Shown piece by piece: positions 1-8,500 of a stretch of 51,577 nt of DNA (position 1 is the stretch's first letter; every line of letters begins with the position of its first letter). The stretch is from Thermus caldifontis (lineage in GTDB: Bacteria > Deinococcota > Deinococci > Deinococcales > Thermaceae), in NCBI RefSeq assembly GCF_003336745.1, contig NZ_KZ851835.1:14164-65740 (forward strand), read 5' to 3'. The notes under the pieces are model-generated. The model searched no databases, had not been told where the DNA came from, and saw nothing but the letters and a program-made list of their open reading frames with translations. A program made the position numbers and the translations under genes.

Positions 1-106
1 GCACCACCTCTCCCGGCAAACCCCCCTTGATGAGAATGGCTCCTTCCTCCGTGCGGGCTAGGCCGTAGCCTCCCGGTACCAGCTTCTCCACGGTGAGAAC
101 CTTCAC
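1..106 (-). CDS. TRAM-domain RNA methyltransferase, N-terminal part (partial)
   Basis: Only the first 35 codons lie in the window; the gene runs off the left edge. The peptide starts [20 protein letters not shown] and continues with a run ending KGGLPGEVV. This is the usual opening of a TRAM domain (…[13 protein letters not shown]…, …LPGExV…) in class I SAM-dependent rRNA m5U methyltransferases of the RumA/RlmD/TrmA type. The catalytic domain is outside the window, so the exact RNA target cannot be told. A GTG start at 106 fits a -10-like TAGGGT (118-113) six bases upstream, with GGTGG as a possible weak ribosome site. It is divergent from the response regulator. It could instead be another TRAM protein such as MiaB or RimO, but in those the TRAM domain is C-terminal. 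Confidence 0.6.
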   Translation of the reverse strand, partial: MKVLTVEKLVPGGYGLARTEEGAILIKGGLPGEVV

Positions 107-148
107 CTTTCCACCCTACACCAGGCCCCTTGGCGCTAAGATGAAGGG
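107..148. promoter_or_regulatory. Divergent promoter region with two start-proximal -10 elements
   Basis: The 42-bp gap holds TAGGGT on the minus strand (118-113), six bases before the GTG of the methyltransferase, and TAAGAT on the plus strand (137-142), six bases before the GTG of the response regulator. Both spacings predict transcripts that begin at or next to the start codon. No convincing -35 is visible for either. Confidence 0.45.
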
Positions 149-802
149 GTGATTCGGGTACTGTTAGCGGACGATCATGCCCTCTTTCGCCAGGGGCTTA
201 AAAGCCTTCTGGAGGCGGAAGGGGATTTCCGGGTAGTGGGGGAGGCCAAGGACGGCTGGGAAGCCTTACGGCATGCCCTCGAGGCCAAGCCGGACGTGAT
301 CCTCATGGACATCCAGATGCCCAACCTGGACGGGGTGCAGGCCACCCAGGCCATCCTCAAGGAGTGGCCCGAGGCCAAGGTGATCATCCTCACCATGTAC
401 CGCCAGGATGCCTACGTGTTTGAGGCGGTGAAGGCGGGGGCCAGGGGCTACCTCCTAAAGGACACCGACGCCAGCGAGCTCATCGAGGCCATCCGCCGGG
501 TGCACGCCGGGGAGGTGCTCTTGGATGCCGAGCTGGCTGGGCGCATCATCCAGGACTTCCGGGCCAAGAAGGAGTCCAGCCTTCCCCTGCACGCGGAGCT
601 TTCCGAGCGGGAGATCCAGATCCTCAAGCTGGTGGCCCAGGGGTACACCAACCTGGAGATCGCCGCCGAGCTTCAGCTTTCGGAAAAGACGGTGCGCAAC
701 CGCCTCTCCGAGATCTTCCAGAAGCTTCACCTGAACAACCGCACCCAGGCGGCCCTGTACGCCATACGGGAAGGCCTGGCCGGGCCTGAGCCCCAGGAGT
801 AG
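149..802 (+). CDS. NarL/FixJ-family two-component response regulator
   Basis: A 217-residue cytoplasmic DNA-binding regulator. The receiver domain (about 1-120) shows the acidic pair D8-D9, the phospho-acceptor D54 in [10 protein letters not shown]82 and K104. A linker follows, then a LuxR-type helix-turn-helix (about 150-207) with [22 protein letters not shown] and the recognition helix around [13 protein letters not shown]. The length is normal for the DegU/NarL class. The GTG start is preceded by TAAGAT six bases upstream. No sensor kinase gene lies next to it in the window, so it is either an orphan regulator or its partner is elsewhere. Its stop codon overlaps the GTG start of the peptidase by one base, so the two are probably co-translated. 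The signal it responds to cannot be inferred. Confidence 0.9.
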   Translation: MIRVLLADDHALFRQGLKSLLEAEGDFRVVGEAKDGWEALRHALEAKPDVILMDIQMPNLDGVQATQAILKEWPEAKVIILTMYRQDAYVFEAVKAGARGYLLKDTDASELIEAIRRVHAGEVLLDAELAGRIIQDFRAKKESSLPLHAELSEREIQILKLVAQGYTNLEIAAELQLSEKTVRNRLSEIFQKLHLNNRTQAALYAIREGLAGPEPQE

Positions 803-1794
803 TGGACCCGGTGCGGCTTCTTTGGGAGCTGGCTCCCCTGGTGGGGGAGGGGGTGAGGGGCGATTTTGTGGCCGCCCATCTTCCGAAGGCCCAGCGGGAC
901 GGCCTGGGGAATGTGTGGACCGGGGAAGGCCGGGTGCTTCTCCTCGCCCACCTGGACACGGTGTTGCCCCCAGAGCCCCCCAGGCGGGTAGGGGAGAGGC
1001 TCTACGGCCCCGGGGTAGGGGATAACTCCAGCGGGGTGGCCGTCCTCCTCTCCCTTCCCGAGATCCCGGGGGTGGTCCGGGGCTTCACCGTGGGGGAGGA
1101 GGGTTTGGGGAACCTTAGGGGGGCCCGGGCCCTGGTGGAAACCCTGGCGCCCGAGATGGTGGTGGCGGTGGATGGGTATCTGCCGGGGGTGGTGGACCGG
1201 GCCCTGGGCTCGGTGCGCTTCCGGGCTACCTTCCGGGGCCGGGGTGGCCACGCCTGGGGGGACAGAGGGATGCCCCATCCCGTGTTTGCCCTGGCGGAGG
1301 GACTTTCCCGGCTGCACGCCCTGTTCAAGGAGGTGGGGAGCGAGGCCAGCCTGAACGCCAGTGGCCTCGAGGGGGGCCAGGCGGTGAACGCCATCCCCCA
1401 GGAGGCCTCGGCCTTGTTGGAGATCCGCGCCTTGGAGGAGGGAAGGCTTCGCACCCTATACCAAGGGGCCCAGGAGGTCCTAAAGGAGGTGGCCCGGTTC
1501 CACGGGGTGGGGGTTTCCCTGGAGGTCTTGGGAGAGAGGCCCGCAGGGAGCACCGCCACCCCCCGGCTTCTGCAGGCGGCGGAGGAGGCCCTGGCCAAGA
1601 TCGGGGAGAGGCCCCAGTTCCAGCCGGGTTCCACCGACGCCAGCGCCGCCATCAAGCGGGGCATCCCCGCCTTGGCCCTGGGGGTGTACCGGGGGGGTGG
1701 GGCCCATACCCCGGAGGAATGGGTGCTCCCCCAAAGCCTTTGGGAGGGGCGGGAGGTGCTTCTCGCCTTTCTCCGGGCCCTTGGCGTAGGATAG
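802..1794 (+). CDS. M20-family metallopeptidase (DapE/PepT/YqjE-like)
   Basis: A 330-residue zinc-dependent amidohydrolase of the M20/M25/M40 group, probably cytoplasmic. The metal-binding pattern is visible in order: H50 and D52 in LLLAHLDTV, bridging D74 in GPGVGDNSSG, the catalytic and ligand pair E99-E100 in TVGEEG, D124 in VAVDG, and H302 in GGGAHTPEE. A dimerisation domain lies between, with VNAIPQEASALLEIR. The GVGDNSSGVA form is closer to tripeptidase/YqjE-like members than to ArgE or LysK, but the substrate (a peptide, or an N-acyl or LysW-linked amino acid) is not decided by sequence. It starts with GTG overlapping the regulator stop (TAGTG). The next gene begins five bases after its stop. 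Confidence 0.8.
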   Translation: MDPVRLLWELAPLVGEGVRGDFVAAHLPKAQRDGLGNVWTGEGRVLLLAHLDTVLPPEPPRRVGERLYGPGVGDNSSGVAVLLSLPEIPGVVRGFTVGEEGLGNLRGARALVETLAPEMVVAVDGYLPGVVDRALGSVRFRATFRGRGGHAWGDRGMPHPVFALAEGLSRLHALFKEVGSEASLNASGLEGGQAVNAIPQEASALLEIRALEEGRLRTLYQGAQEVLKEVARFHGVGVSLEVLGERPAGSTATPRLLQAAEEALAKIGERPQFQPGSTDASAAIKRGIPALALGVYRGGGAHTPEEWVLPQSLWEGREVLLAFLRALGVG

Positions 1795-1799
1795 GGCGT
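1787..1799 (+). promoter_or_regulatory. Start-proximal -10 before the DUF2229-like gene
   Basis: TAGGAT at 1787-1792 lies seven bases before the ATG at 1800 and overlaps the last codons of the peptidase gene. This is the spacing expected of a leaderless transcript. No clear -35 is seen inside the upstream coding sequence. Confidence 0.4.
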
Positions 1800-2633
1800 A
1801 TGCGTGTGGGCATCCTGAAGGGCTTCCTCTCCCGGCGGTACCTGGGCTTTTGGGAGGCGTATTTGGAGGCCTTGGGGGTGGAGGTGGTGCGGGCGGAAGC
1901 TCCCCCTGCCCGCCACCAGCCCTACTGTCTGCCGGTGCAGGGGCTTCTGGCCCAGGTGGAGGCCCTGAAGGCCCAAGGGGTGGACTACCTGCTCCTCCCC
2001 GACCTGCAAGGGGGGGTGGAGTCGGAGAAGGGCGGGGGGCAGTGCCCCTGGCTTTTGGACCTGGAGGCCACCCTCCTCCGCTACTTCCCGGGGCTTCCCC
2101 CGGTGCTCAAGGTCCCCGCAGAGCTCTCCGAGCGGGTCTTGGGCCGGGCGGGGGAGGTGGGCCACCTCCTCACCCAGAACCCCATGCTGGTGGGCCGGGC
2201 CCTGGACCGGGTGCGGGGGTCCTTGAAGCCCCCTCCTCCCCTCAAGACCCCTCTGGGGAGCGTGGGGGTGGTGGCCCAGCCCTACCTTCTGGAAGACGAG
2301 GGCTTCCGCAAGGCGGTGGAGGAGGCCTTGGCTCGGGAGGGGCTCATCCCCTACTTCCCCGATCTCCCCCCGGAGAAGCTGAGGGGGGAGGGGGATAGGC
2401 TTCTTCCCATGGACCTTCCCACCGACCGGGAAGTTTTGGGCATGGTCCACTACCTTCACCGCCTGGGCCGGGTGAAGGGCCTTTTGCTGGTGGTTTCCTA
2501 TGCCTGCCCTCCCATCCCTGGGCTTTTGCGCAAAGCCGCCCGCAGGCTTGCTAAGCCCCACCGCCTCCTCACCTTGGGGGAGGATTGGCAAGAGGCCTTG
2601 CGCTCCTTGCGGAGGGAGATCCAGGAGGGCTAG
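1800..2633 (+). CDS. DUF2229-like protein (acyl-CoA dehydratase activase-related), stand-alone
   Basis: A 277-residue protein. Its opening VGILKGFLSRRYLGFWEAYLEALGVEVV matches the pattern of DUF2229 (…GIPRALxxYxYxPxWKxFFxELGxEVV…). The following CLPVQGLLAQVEALKAQGVDYLLLP matches the domain's CFPVKxxHGHVxxLLxKGVDYIFLP signature, including its Cys. Such domains usually belong to large activases of 2-hydroxyacyl-CoA dehydratases or to HgdB-like proteins. Here the protein is a short single unit with one more Cys in GGQCPW, one in SYACPP, and no ASKHA ATPase domain nearby. An earlier in-frame start at 1719 would overlap the peptidase. I chose ATG 1800 because TAGGAT lies seven bases before it and the conserved block begins at its second residue. 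Role unknown; it may bind a cofactor or an iron-sulfur cluster. Confidence 0.6.
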   Translation: MRVGILKGFLSRRYLGFWEAYLEALGVEVVRAEAPPARHQPYCLPVQGLLAQVEALKAQGVDYLLLPDLQGGVESEKGGGQCPWLLDLEATLLRYFPGLPPVLKVPAELSERVLGRAGEVGHLLTQNPMLVGRALDRVRGSLKPPPPLKTPLGSVGVVAQPYLLEDEGFRKAVEEALAREGLIPYFPDLPPEKLRGEGDRLLPMDLPTDREVLGMVHYLHRLGRVKGLLLVVSYACPPIPGLLRKAARRLAKPHRLLTLGEDWQEALRSLRREIQEG

Positions 2634-2671
2634 GGTGTGGTCTATCCCTCCTTCGCCCACCGGATCTAGGG

Positions 2672-2684
2672 TAAACTCAGGCGT
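2672..2684 (+). promoter_or_regulatory. Start-proximal -10 of tmrB
   Basis: TAAACT at 2672-2677 stands seven bases before the ATG at 2685. An overlapping TAGGGT lies at 2667-2672. No Shine-Dalgarno sequence is seen before this ATG, so a leaderless start is likely. Confidence 0.45.
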
Positions 2685-4433
2685 ATGACCGGTTGGTCAG
2701 TCGCTCCCTTGCGCCGCCTGGGGGCCTACCTGACCCCCTACCGAGGGCGGTATACCCTGGGGGTCTTGTTGGGCCTCCTCTCCATTTTCTTTTTCGTCCT
2801 AAGCCCTTACTTCCTGCGCCTGGCGGTGGACGCCGTGGGGCAGGGGGGACCATATGGGCGGTATGCCCTCCTATTGGTCCTCTCGGCGGGGGTTAGCGCC
2901 CTGCTTTCCTACTTCATGCGCCGGCTGGCGGTGGTGGCTAGCCGCCTGGTGGAGTACGACTTAAGGAAGGACCTATTCCATCACCTTCTCCGCCTGGACC
3001 GCTCCTTCTACCAGAGGACCCGGGTGGGGGACCTGATGAACCGCCTGAACACGGATCTCTCCGCGGTGCGGGAGATGGTGGGGCCGGGGATCATGATGGG
3101 AAGCCGCCTTTCCTTTCTGGTCCTCCTGGCCTTCGTCTCCATGTACTGGGTGAACCTCAGGCTGGCCCTTTACCTCACCCTGATCCTTCCCGCCATCGCT
3201 TTGGTCATGGCCTTCCTCCTCCGTTTGGTGGACCGGCGCTACCGGGAGGCCCAGGAGGCCTTTGACCGGATCAGCACCCTGGCCCAGGAGGCCTTCAGCG
3301 GGATCCGGGTGGTGAAGGGGTACGCCTTGGAAGGGCGCATGCTTAGCCGATTCCAGGAGCTAAACCGCGTCTATATGGGAAAAAGCCTGGCTCTGGCCAA
3401 GGTGGAGGGGCCCATGCACGCCCTCTTGGGCTTCTTGATGGGCTTTGCTTTCCTCACCGTGCTCTGGGTGGGCGGGGGAATGGTGGTCCGGGGCGAACTC
3501 ACCGTGGGCCAGCTGGTGCAGTTCAACGCCTATCTGGCCCAGCTCACCTGGCCTATTTTGGGCCTCGGCTGGGTGATGGCCATGTACCAGCGGGGTTTTA
3601 CCAGCTTGAGGAGGCTTTTGGAGCTTCTGGACCAGGAGCCCGCGGTCCGCGACCAGGACCCCCTACCCCTTGCCGTGGCCCATCTTTCCGGGGAGGTGCG
3701 CCTCGAGGGGGTGGGGCTTTTCCGGGATGGGCGCTGGCTTCTTAAAGACCTTACCCTCACCATACCCGAGGGCATGACCCTGGGGATCACCGGGCGCACG
3801 GGGTCGGGGAAAAGCCTCCTGGCGGCCCTCATACCCCGGCTCCTGGATCCCACGGAGGGGCGGGTTTGCGTGGGGGGGTATGAGGTGCGGAGGATTCCCC
3901 TTGCCACCCTGCGCCAGGCGGTGGGGGTGGCGCCCCAGGAGCCCTTCCTCTTCAGCGAAACCCTTTTGGAAAACATCGCCTTCGGCCTGGAAACCCCGGA
4001 TCGGGAGCGGGTGGAGTGGGCGGCCAGGCTCGCCGGCATCCACGAGGAGATCCTGTCCTTCCCCAAGGGTTACGAGACGGTTCTGGGGGAGCGGGGGGTG
4101 ACGCTATCCGGTGGCCAACGGCAGCGGGTGGCCCTGGCCAGGGCCTTGGCCAAAAGGCCCAAAATCCTTGTCTTGGACGATGCTTTAAGCGCCGTGGACA
4201 CGGAGACCGAGGCCCGGATCCTCCAGGGTTTGAAGGGCGTCTTGGGCCGCCAGACCACCTTCCTCATCTCCCACCGCACCGCCACCTTACGCCATGCCGA
4301 CTGGATCATCGTATTGGACGAGGGGAGGATCGTGGAGGAGGGAACCCATGAGAGCCTCCTCGAGGCCGGGGGCCTCTATGCCGAGCTGGACCGCATCCAG
4401 CGCATGGAGGTGGAAGGGGAGGTGGAGGGATGA
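2685..4433 (+). CDS. tmrB: Heterodimeric ABC exporter subunit TmrB (degenerate nucleotide site)
   Basis: A 582-residue half-transporter in the inner membrane: a six-helix transmembrane domain (about 1-310), then a nucleotide-binding domain. Walker A is GRTGSGKS at 370-377, the signature LSGGQ is canonical at 474-478, the switch His is H530. The Walker B ILVLDD (494-499) ends in Asp at 499 where active ATPases have the catalytic Glu. The same deviation is known in TmrB of T. thermophilus TmrAB, a TAP-like multidrug and peptide exporter, and the rest reads as an ortholog of it. It pairs with TmrA encoded next door: the two genes overlap by four bases (ATGA), which favours equal production of the two halves. 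Confidence 0.92.
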   Translation: MTGWSVAPLRRLGAYLTPYRGRYTLGVLLGLLSIFFFVLSPYFLRLAVDAVGQGGPYGRYALLLVLSAGVSALLSYFMRRLAVVASRLVEYDLRKDLFHHLLRLDRSFYQRTRVGDLMNRLNTDLSAVREMVGPGIMMGSRLSFLVLLAFVSMYWVNLRLALYLTLILPAIALVMAFLLRLVDRRYREAQEAFDRISTLAQEAFSGIRVVKGYALEGRMLSRFQELNRVYMGKSLALAKVEGPMHALLGFLMGFAFLTVLWVGGGMVVRGELTVGQLVQFNAYLAQLTWPILGLGWVMAMYQRGFTSLRRLLELLDQEPAVRDQDPLPLAVAHLSGEVRLEGVGLFRDGRWLLKDLTLTIPEGMTLGITGRTGSGKSLLAALIPRLLDPTEGRVCVGGYEVRRIPLATLRQAVGVAPQEPFLFSETLLENIAFGLETPDRERVEWAARLAGIHEEILSFPKGYETVLGERGVTLSGGQRQRVALARALAKRPKILVLDDALSAVDTETEARILQGLKGVLGRQTTFLISHRTATLRHADWIIVLDEGRIVEEGTHESLLEAGGLYAELDRIQRMEVEGEVEG

Positions 4434-6250
4434 GCCAGGATGCTTCCCCTCAGGAGGACGCCTACACCAAGGCCTTTGACCGGGTTCTCTTCGCCCGCAT
4501 CCTCCGCTACGTCTACCCCTACCGGGCCCAGGTGGCCTTGGCCCTCCTCTTCCTCCTCCTCACCACCCTCACCGCGGCCCTCACCCCCCTCTTCTTTAAA
4601 TGGGCCATAGATGGGGCCCTGGTGCCCAAGGAGGCCAAGCCCCTGGCGGAGCGCTTCTCCCTCCTCCTTTGGGTGAGCCTGGGCTTCCTCCTGGTGCGAG
4701 GGGTGAACTTCGCCGCCACCTACGGGCAGACCTACCTGATCCAGTGGGTGGGGCAGAGGGTGCTCTTTGACCTCCGAAGCGCCCTCTTCGGCAAGCTCAT
4801 GCGGCTCCACCCTGGCTTTTACGACAAAAATCCCGTGGGCCGCCTCATGACCCGCATCACCTCCGATGTGGACGCCATCAACCAGTTCATCACCGGGGGG
4901 CTCGTAGGGGTCATCGCCGACTTCTTCACCATCCTGGGCTTCTTGGCCTTCATGATGGTCCTAAGCCCCAAGCTCACCCTGGTGGTCCTCCTGGTGGTGC
5001 CCGTGCTCCTTTGGATCACCGCCTGGGTGCGGAACGGCATGCGCACCGCTTACCGGGAGATGCGCCTGCGCCTGGCCCGCCTTAATGCGGCCTTGCAGGA
5101 AAACCTTTCCGGGGTGGAGACCATCCAACTTTTCGTGAAGGAGAGGGAGCGGGAGGGGAAGTTTGACCGCCTAGGCCGGGACCTCCTCGAGGCCTGGGTG
5201 GAGATCGTGCGCTGGTTTGCCCTCTTCTTTCCCGTGGTGGGGTTCTTGGGGGATCTGGCGGTGGCGGGCCTCCTCTTCTATGGGGGGGGACAGGTGGTCC
5301 AGGGCCTGGCTTCCTTGGGGCTTCTGGTGGCCTTTGTGGACTATACCCGCCAGCTTTTCCAGCCCTTGCAGGACCTTTCCGACAAATTCAACCTCTTCCA
5401 GGGGGCCATGGCCAGCGCCGAGCGCATCTTCGGGGTTTTGGATACGGAGGAGGAGTTAAAGGATCCCCAAAACCCCAAGCCCATCCAGCGCTTCCGGGGC
5501 GAGGTGGCCTTCCGGGACGTCTGGCTGGCCTACACCCCTAAGGGAGTGGAGCCCACGGAGAAGGACTGGGTCCTAAAAGGGGTTTCCTTCCGCATCGCCC
5601 CGGGGGAGAAGGTGGCCCTGGTGGGGGCCACGGGGGCGGGGAAGACCAGCGTGGTGAGCCTCATCGCCCGCTTCTACGATCCCCAAAGGGGCCAGGTGCT
5701 CCTAGACGGGGAGGATGTGCGGGGCTACCGTCAGGAAGACCTAAGGCGGCATGTGGGCATCGTCCTTCAGGACCCCTTTCTCTTCTCGGGTACCATTCTG
5801 GATAACCTGCGCCTTTTTGACGAGGCCATCCCCGAGGAAAAGGTGGTGCAGGTGGCCCGCTTTTTGGGGGTGCACGAGGCCATTTTGCGCCTGCCCCAGG
5901 GGTACCACACCCGGGTGGGGGAGAGGGGAGCGGGGCTTTCCACGGGGGAGAAGCAGCTTCTGGCCCTGGTGCGGGCCCTTCTTTTAAGCCCCGACATCCT
6001 CCTTATCCTGGATGAGGCCACGGCCAACGTGGACTCGGAGACGGAAAGGCGCCTCCAGGAGGCCCTCTATAGGGCCATGGAGGGAAGGACCTCCCTCATC
6101 ATCGCCCACCGCCTTTCCACCATCCGCCGGGTGGACCGCATCCTGGTCTTCAAAAGGGGGCGGCTGGTGGAGGAGGGTACCCATGAGGAGCTTCTCCAGA
6201 AAGGGGGCTACTATGCTACCTTGTACCGGCTCCAGTACGCGGAGGGCTAG
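4430..6250 (+). CDS. tmrA: Heterodimeric ABC exporter subunit TmrA (catalytic Walker B)
   Basis: A 606-residue partner of TmrB: an N-terminal tail of about 25 residues, six transmembrane helices, then the ATPase domain. Walker A is GATGAGKT (399-406), Walker B ILLILDE (523-529) carries the catalytic E529, and the switch His is H560. The signature motif is non-canonical LSTGE (503-507) instead of LSGGQ. In the heterodimer, TmrB's Walker motifs face this degenerate signature, and TmrA's intact Walker motifs face TmrB's canonical LSGGQ. So one site hydrolyses ATP and the other mainly binds it, as described for T. thermophilus TmrAB and human TAP. It starts with ATG overlapping the tmrB stop. folC follows after three bases. 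Confidence 0.93.
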   Translation: MSQDASPQEDAYTKAFDRVLFARILRYVYPYRAQVALALLFLLLTTLTAALTPLFFKWAIDGALVPKEAKPLAERFSLLLWVSLGFLLVRGVNFAATYGQTYLIQWVGQRVLFDLRSALFGKLMRLHPGFYDKNPVGRLMTRITSDVDAINQFITGGLVGVIADFFTILGFLAFMMVLSPKLTLVVLLVVPVLLWITAWVRNGMRTAYREMRLRLARLNAALQENLSGVETIQLFVKEREREGKFDRLGRDLLEAWVEIVRWFALFFPVVGFLGDLAVAGLLFYGGGQVVQGLASLGLLVAFVDYTRQLFQPLQDLSDKFNLFQGAMASAERIFGVLDTEEELKDPQNPKPIQRFRGEVAFRDVWLAYTPKGVEPTEKDWVLKGVSFRIAPGEKVALVGATGAGKTSVVSLIARFYDPQRGQVLLDGEDVRGYRQEDLRRHVGIVLQDPFLFSGTILDNLRLFDEAIPEEKVVQVARFLGVHEAILRLPQGYHTRVGERGAGLSTGEKQLLALVRALLLSPDILLILDEATANVDSETERRLQEALYRAMEGRTSLIIAHRLSTIRRVDRILVFKRGRLVEEGTHEELLQKGGYYATLYRLQYAEG

Positions 6251-6253
6251 GCC

Positions 6254-7426
6254 ATGGTCTACCGGGAGGCCACGGGATGGCTTTTCGCCCAGCGCCGCCA
6301 GGGAGGGCGGGGCCTAAACCGGGTGAGGGCCCTCCTGGAGCGCCTTTGGCATCCGGAGGAGGCTTTTCGGGCGGTGCACGTGTTGGGCACCAACGGCAAG
6401 GGAAGCGTGGTGGCGTATCTGGAAGCCGCCTTCCGCGCCATGGGGCTGGCCTATGGGGCCTATACCAGCCCCCACCTCCAGGACTTCCGGGAGCGGATCC
6501 GCACCCACCTGGGCCTGATCCTCGAGGAGGAGGTGGTGGAGTTCGTGGCCTGGGCCAGGGGGGAGGCCTGGCCCGAGCCCCCGGGGTTCTTTGACCTGGC
6601 CACCGCCATGGCCTTCCACCACTTCCGAAGGAAAGGGGTGGCCCTTGCGGTGGTGGAGGCGGGGGTGGGGGGGGAGAAGGATGCCACCAACATTCTCCCC
6701 CGGGTGGCCCTCACCGTGCTCACCAACGTGGGAGAGGACCATCTGGAGGCCTTGGGCGGGAGCCTCGAGGCGGTGGCCCGGGAAAAGGCAGGGGCCTTCC
6801 GCCAAGGGGTTCCGGTGGTCACGGGGGCTAAGGGGGTGGGCCTGGAGGTGGTGCGGGAGGTGGCCCGCACCCGGGGAAGCCCCCTGTACCTTCTAGACCC
6901 CTCGGACCCCCTCTTTGCCCTTCCCGCCTCGCCCGCCTTGAAGGGGGCTTTCCAGGAGGAAAACGCCCGTTTGGCGGCAGCGGCCCTAAGGCTTTTGGGC
7001 TTCCCCGAGGAGGCCATCGCTCAAGCCCTTCGGGAGGCGAGGCACCCGGGCCGGCTGGAGCGCTTCTTGGTGGAGGGGGTGGAGGTCTTTTTGGACGGGG
7101 CCCATAACCCTCCGGCGGCCTTGGCCCTAAGCCGGGAGTTTCCCGCCTATCACTTGGTCTATGGTGCCTTTCCCCGGAAGGACGTGGGGGGAGTCTTGGC
7201 CCACCTCCTTCCCCAGGCCCAAAGCGTCCGTTACACCCGGGCCGGGGAAGGGGCCTTGGGGCGGGAGCTGGGGGAGCCCTTCTTTGAGGACCCGGGGGAG
7301 GCTTTGGCCCATGCCTTGGGAAGGGCCAGGGAGGATGGTCTCCCCGTGTTGGCTACGGGCTCCCTTTACCTGGTGGGGGCCTTGCGGGAGAGGCTACTCC
7401 CGGGCTTCGGCCAAAACCTTCCCTGA
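6254..7426 (+). CDS. folC: Folylpolyglutamate synthase / dihydrofolate synthase
   Basis: A 390-residue Mur-ligase-type ATP-dependent enzyme that adds glutamate to folates and, in most bacteria, also to dihydropteroate. It shows the P-loop GTNGKGS (45-51), the FolC signature SPHLQDFRERI (about 72-82), the second ATP and metal region with LTNVGEDHLEALGG, and the C-terminal ligase block FLDGAHNPPAA. The length is typical, slightly short. The ATG lies three bases after tmrA, so it is probably read from the same transcript. Its 3' end overlaps the convergent PrcB-like gene by 33 bases, so the last eleven codons are antisense to that gene's end. Confidence 0.92.
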   Translation: MVYREATGWLFAQRRQGGRGLNRVRALLERLWHPEEAFRAVHVLGTNGKGSVVAYLEAAFRAMGLAYGAYTSPHLQDFRERIRTHLGLILEEEVVEFVAWARGEAWPEPPGFFDLATAMAFHHFRRKGVALAVVEAGVGGEKDATNILPRVALTVLTNVGEDHLEALGGSLEAVAREKAGAFRQGVPVVTGAKGVGLEVVREVARTRGSPLYLLDPSDPLFALPASPALKGAFQEENARLAAAALRLLGFPEEAIAQALREARHPGRLERFLVEGVEVFLDGAHNPPAALALSREFPAYHLVYGAFPRKDVGGVLAHLLPQAQSVRYTRAGEGALGRELGEPFFEDPGEALAHALGRAREDGLPVLATGSLYLVGALRERLLPGFGQNLP

Positions 7427-8446
7427 GGGGTCCGTGAACACCACCCGGCTCACCCTTTCCAGTTCCAAGAGCACGTAGGGGCTGGTGAGGGCCTGGGTGA
7501 CGATGGCCCCGGGTCTTGGGCTTTGCAGGTTCAGGACCACTCGGGCGGTGCCGGCGGCGTAGGTGACCCCCACCACCTCGAGGCCGTACCCCCCCGTGGG
7601 CTTAAGCCCCCAGAAGAAGGCGGCCACGCTTTTGCTGCGGAAGTCCACGCTGGGGGCGGGCGGGCGGGGGATGCGGTTCGCCACCACCAGGTTCCAGACC
7701 TCGGCGAAGCGGGTGGGGTTGTTGGCCAAGAAGGCCCTGGGCTCGGTTTCCTGGTAGGCGGCGTTGACGCCGCGGTCCAGGATGCGGTAGGCGGGTGGGG
7801 GCGGGATCACCACCTCCACTGTAAGCCCGTACTGCACCCCTAGGGCCCCGATCCGGTACCCGTCGGGGACGGGATCCAAGGCCAGGGGCCTTAGGACTGG
7901 CTCGGCAAGCTCAAAGACCACCACCTGCCGCCCACCCCGACGGGCCAGGACCTCCCGCAGGAGGACTTGGGTTTCGGCTCCGGTAAAGGCATAGAGGTCT
8001 GGGGTCCGGTAGCCCATGGGCTGGACCAGGGTGCGCTTCTCCCCTTCCCTAAGGCTTCCCGTAAGCTGCACCCAGCCCACCCCGTCATAGAGCCAACTGG
8101 AGCGCAAGGCGGCCTGGGCCCGGACCTCGAGGAGGCTTCCCTGAACCCCCCGCACCGCCTGGGCTAGGGGCCTAAGGGCGGGGCCCACCTCCCTTAGCAC
8201 CGGGTTTCCCTCCACCCATAGGGTTCCCGGAACTGCCCAAAGGCTTTCCCCGGCGGCCTTTTCCAGGCGCAGGACCCGGGTGCCCAGCTTTACTTCCCGG
8301 GGCTCCCCGTAGAAGTAGGTCCAGCGCTCCGTGGCCTCGGGGAAGAGGAGCTGGGCCTCGGCCACCCGGTAACCCGTGCCTTCCAGAAGCTCGCAGGCGC
8401 TCAGGAGGGGGAGGAGCAACAGGGGAAAGAAGAGGCCTTTTCTCAT
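7394..8446 (-). CDS. Lipoprotein with PrcB-like C-terminal domain
   Basis: A 350-residue predicted lipoprotein. It begins MRKGLFFPLLLLPLLSACEL, a signal peptide with lipobox LSAC and Cys18 as the acylation site. The C-terminal part (roughly the last 90 residues: SVDFRSKSVAAFFWGLKPTG, then VVLNLQSPRPGAIVTQALTSPYVLLEL) fits the PrcB_C domain of protease-complex subunit PrcB. The middle is a low-similarity β-rich stretch. An in-frame upstream start at 8491 would put 15 odd residues before the signal peptide, so ATG 8446 is preferred. It also has TATCAT six bases upstream. It lies 54 bases downstream of dppC on the same strand. Function unknown; surface anchoring is inferred. Confidence 0.7.
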   Translation of the reverse strand: MRKGLFFPLLLLPLLSACELLEGTGYRVAEAQLLFPEATERWTYFYGEPREVKLGTRVLRLEKAAGESLWAVPGTLWVEGNPVLREVGPALRPLAQAVRGVQGSLLEVRAQAALRSSWLYDGVGWVQLTGSLREGEKRTLVQPMGYRTPDLYAFTGAETQVLLREVLARRGGRQVVVFELAEPVLRPLALDPVPDGYRIGALGVQYGLTVEVVIPPPPAYRILDRGVNAAYQETEPRAFLANNPTRFAEVWNLVVANRIPRPPAPSVDFRSKSVAAFFWGLKPTGGYGLEVVGVTYAAGTARVVLNLQSPRPGAIVTQALTSPYVLLELERVSRVVFTDPSGKVLAEARE

Positions 8447-8458
8447 GGTTCCATGATA
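8447..8458 (-). promoter_or_regulatory. Start-proximal -10 of the PrcB-like gene
   Basis: On the minus strand TATCAT (8458-8453) is followed by GGAACC and then ATG (8446). The gene may therefore be transcribed on its own as a leaderless mRNA and not only as the tail of the dpp operon. The -35 region is weak. Confidence 0.45.
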
Positions 8459-8500
8459 CCCCTTTGGGGCTTGCCCCCTTCTTAAGGCCACCTTTAGCCT

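Noticed and set aside
1002..2660. A 552-codon open frame on the minus strand
   Set aside because: It lies antisense to the peptidase and DUF2229-like genes, has Pro/Gly/His-rich low-complexity sequence and no family blocks. High G+C makes such shadow frames common.
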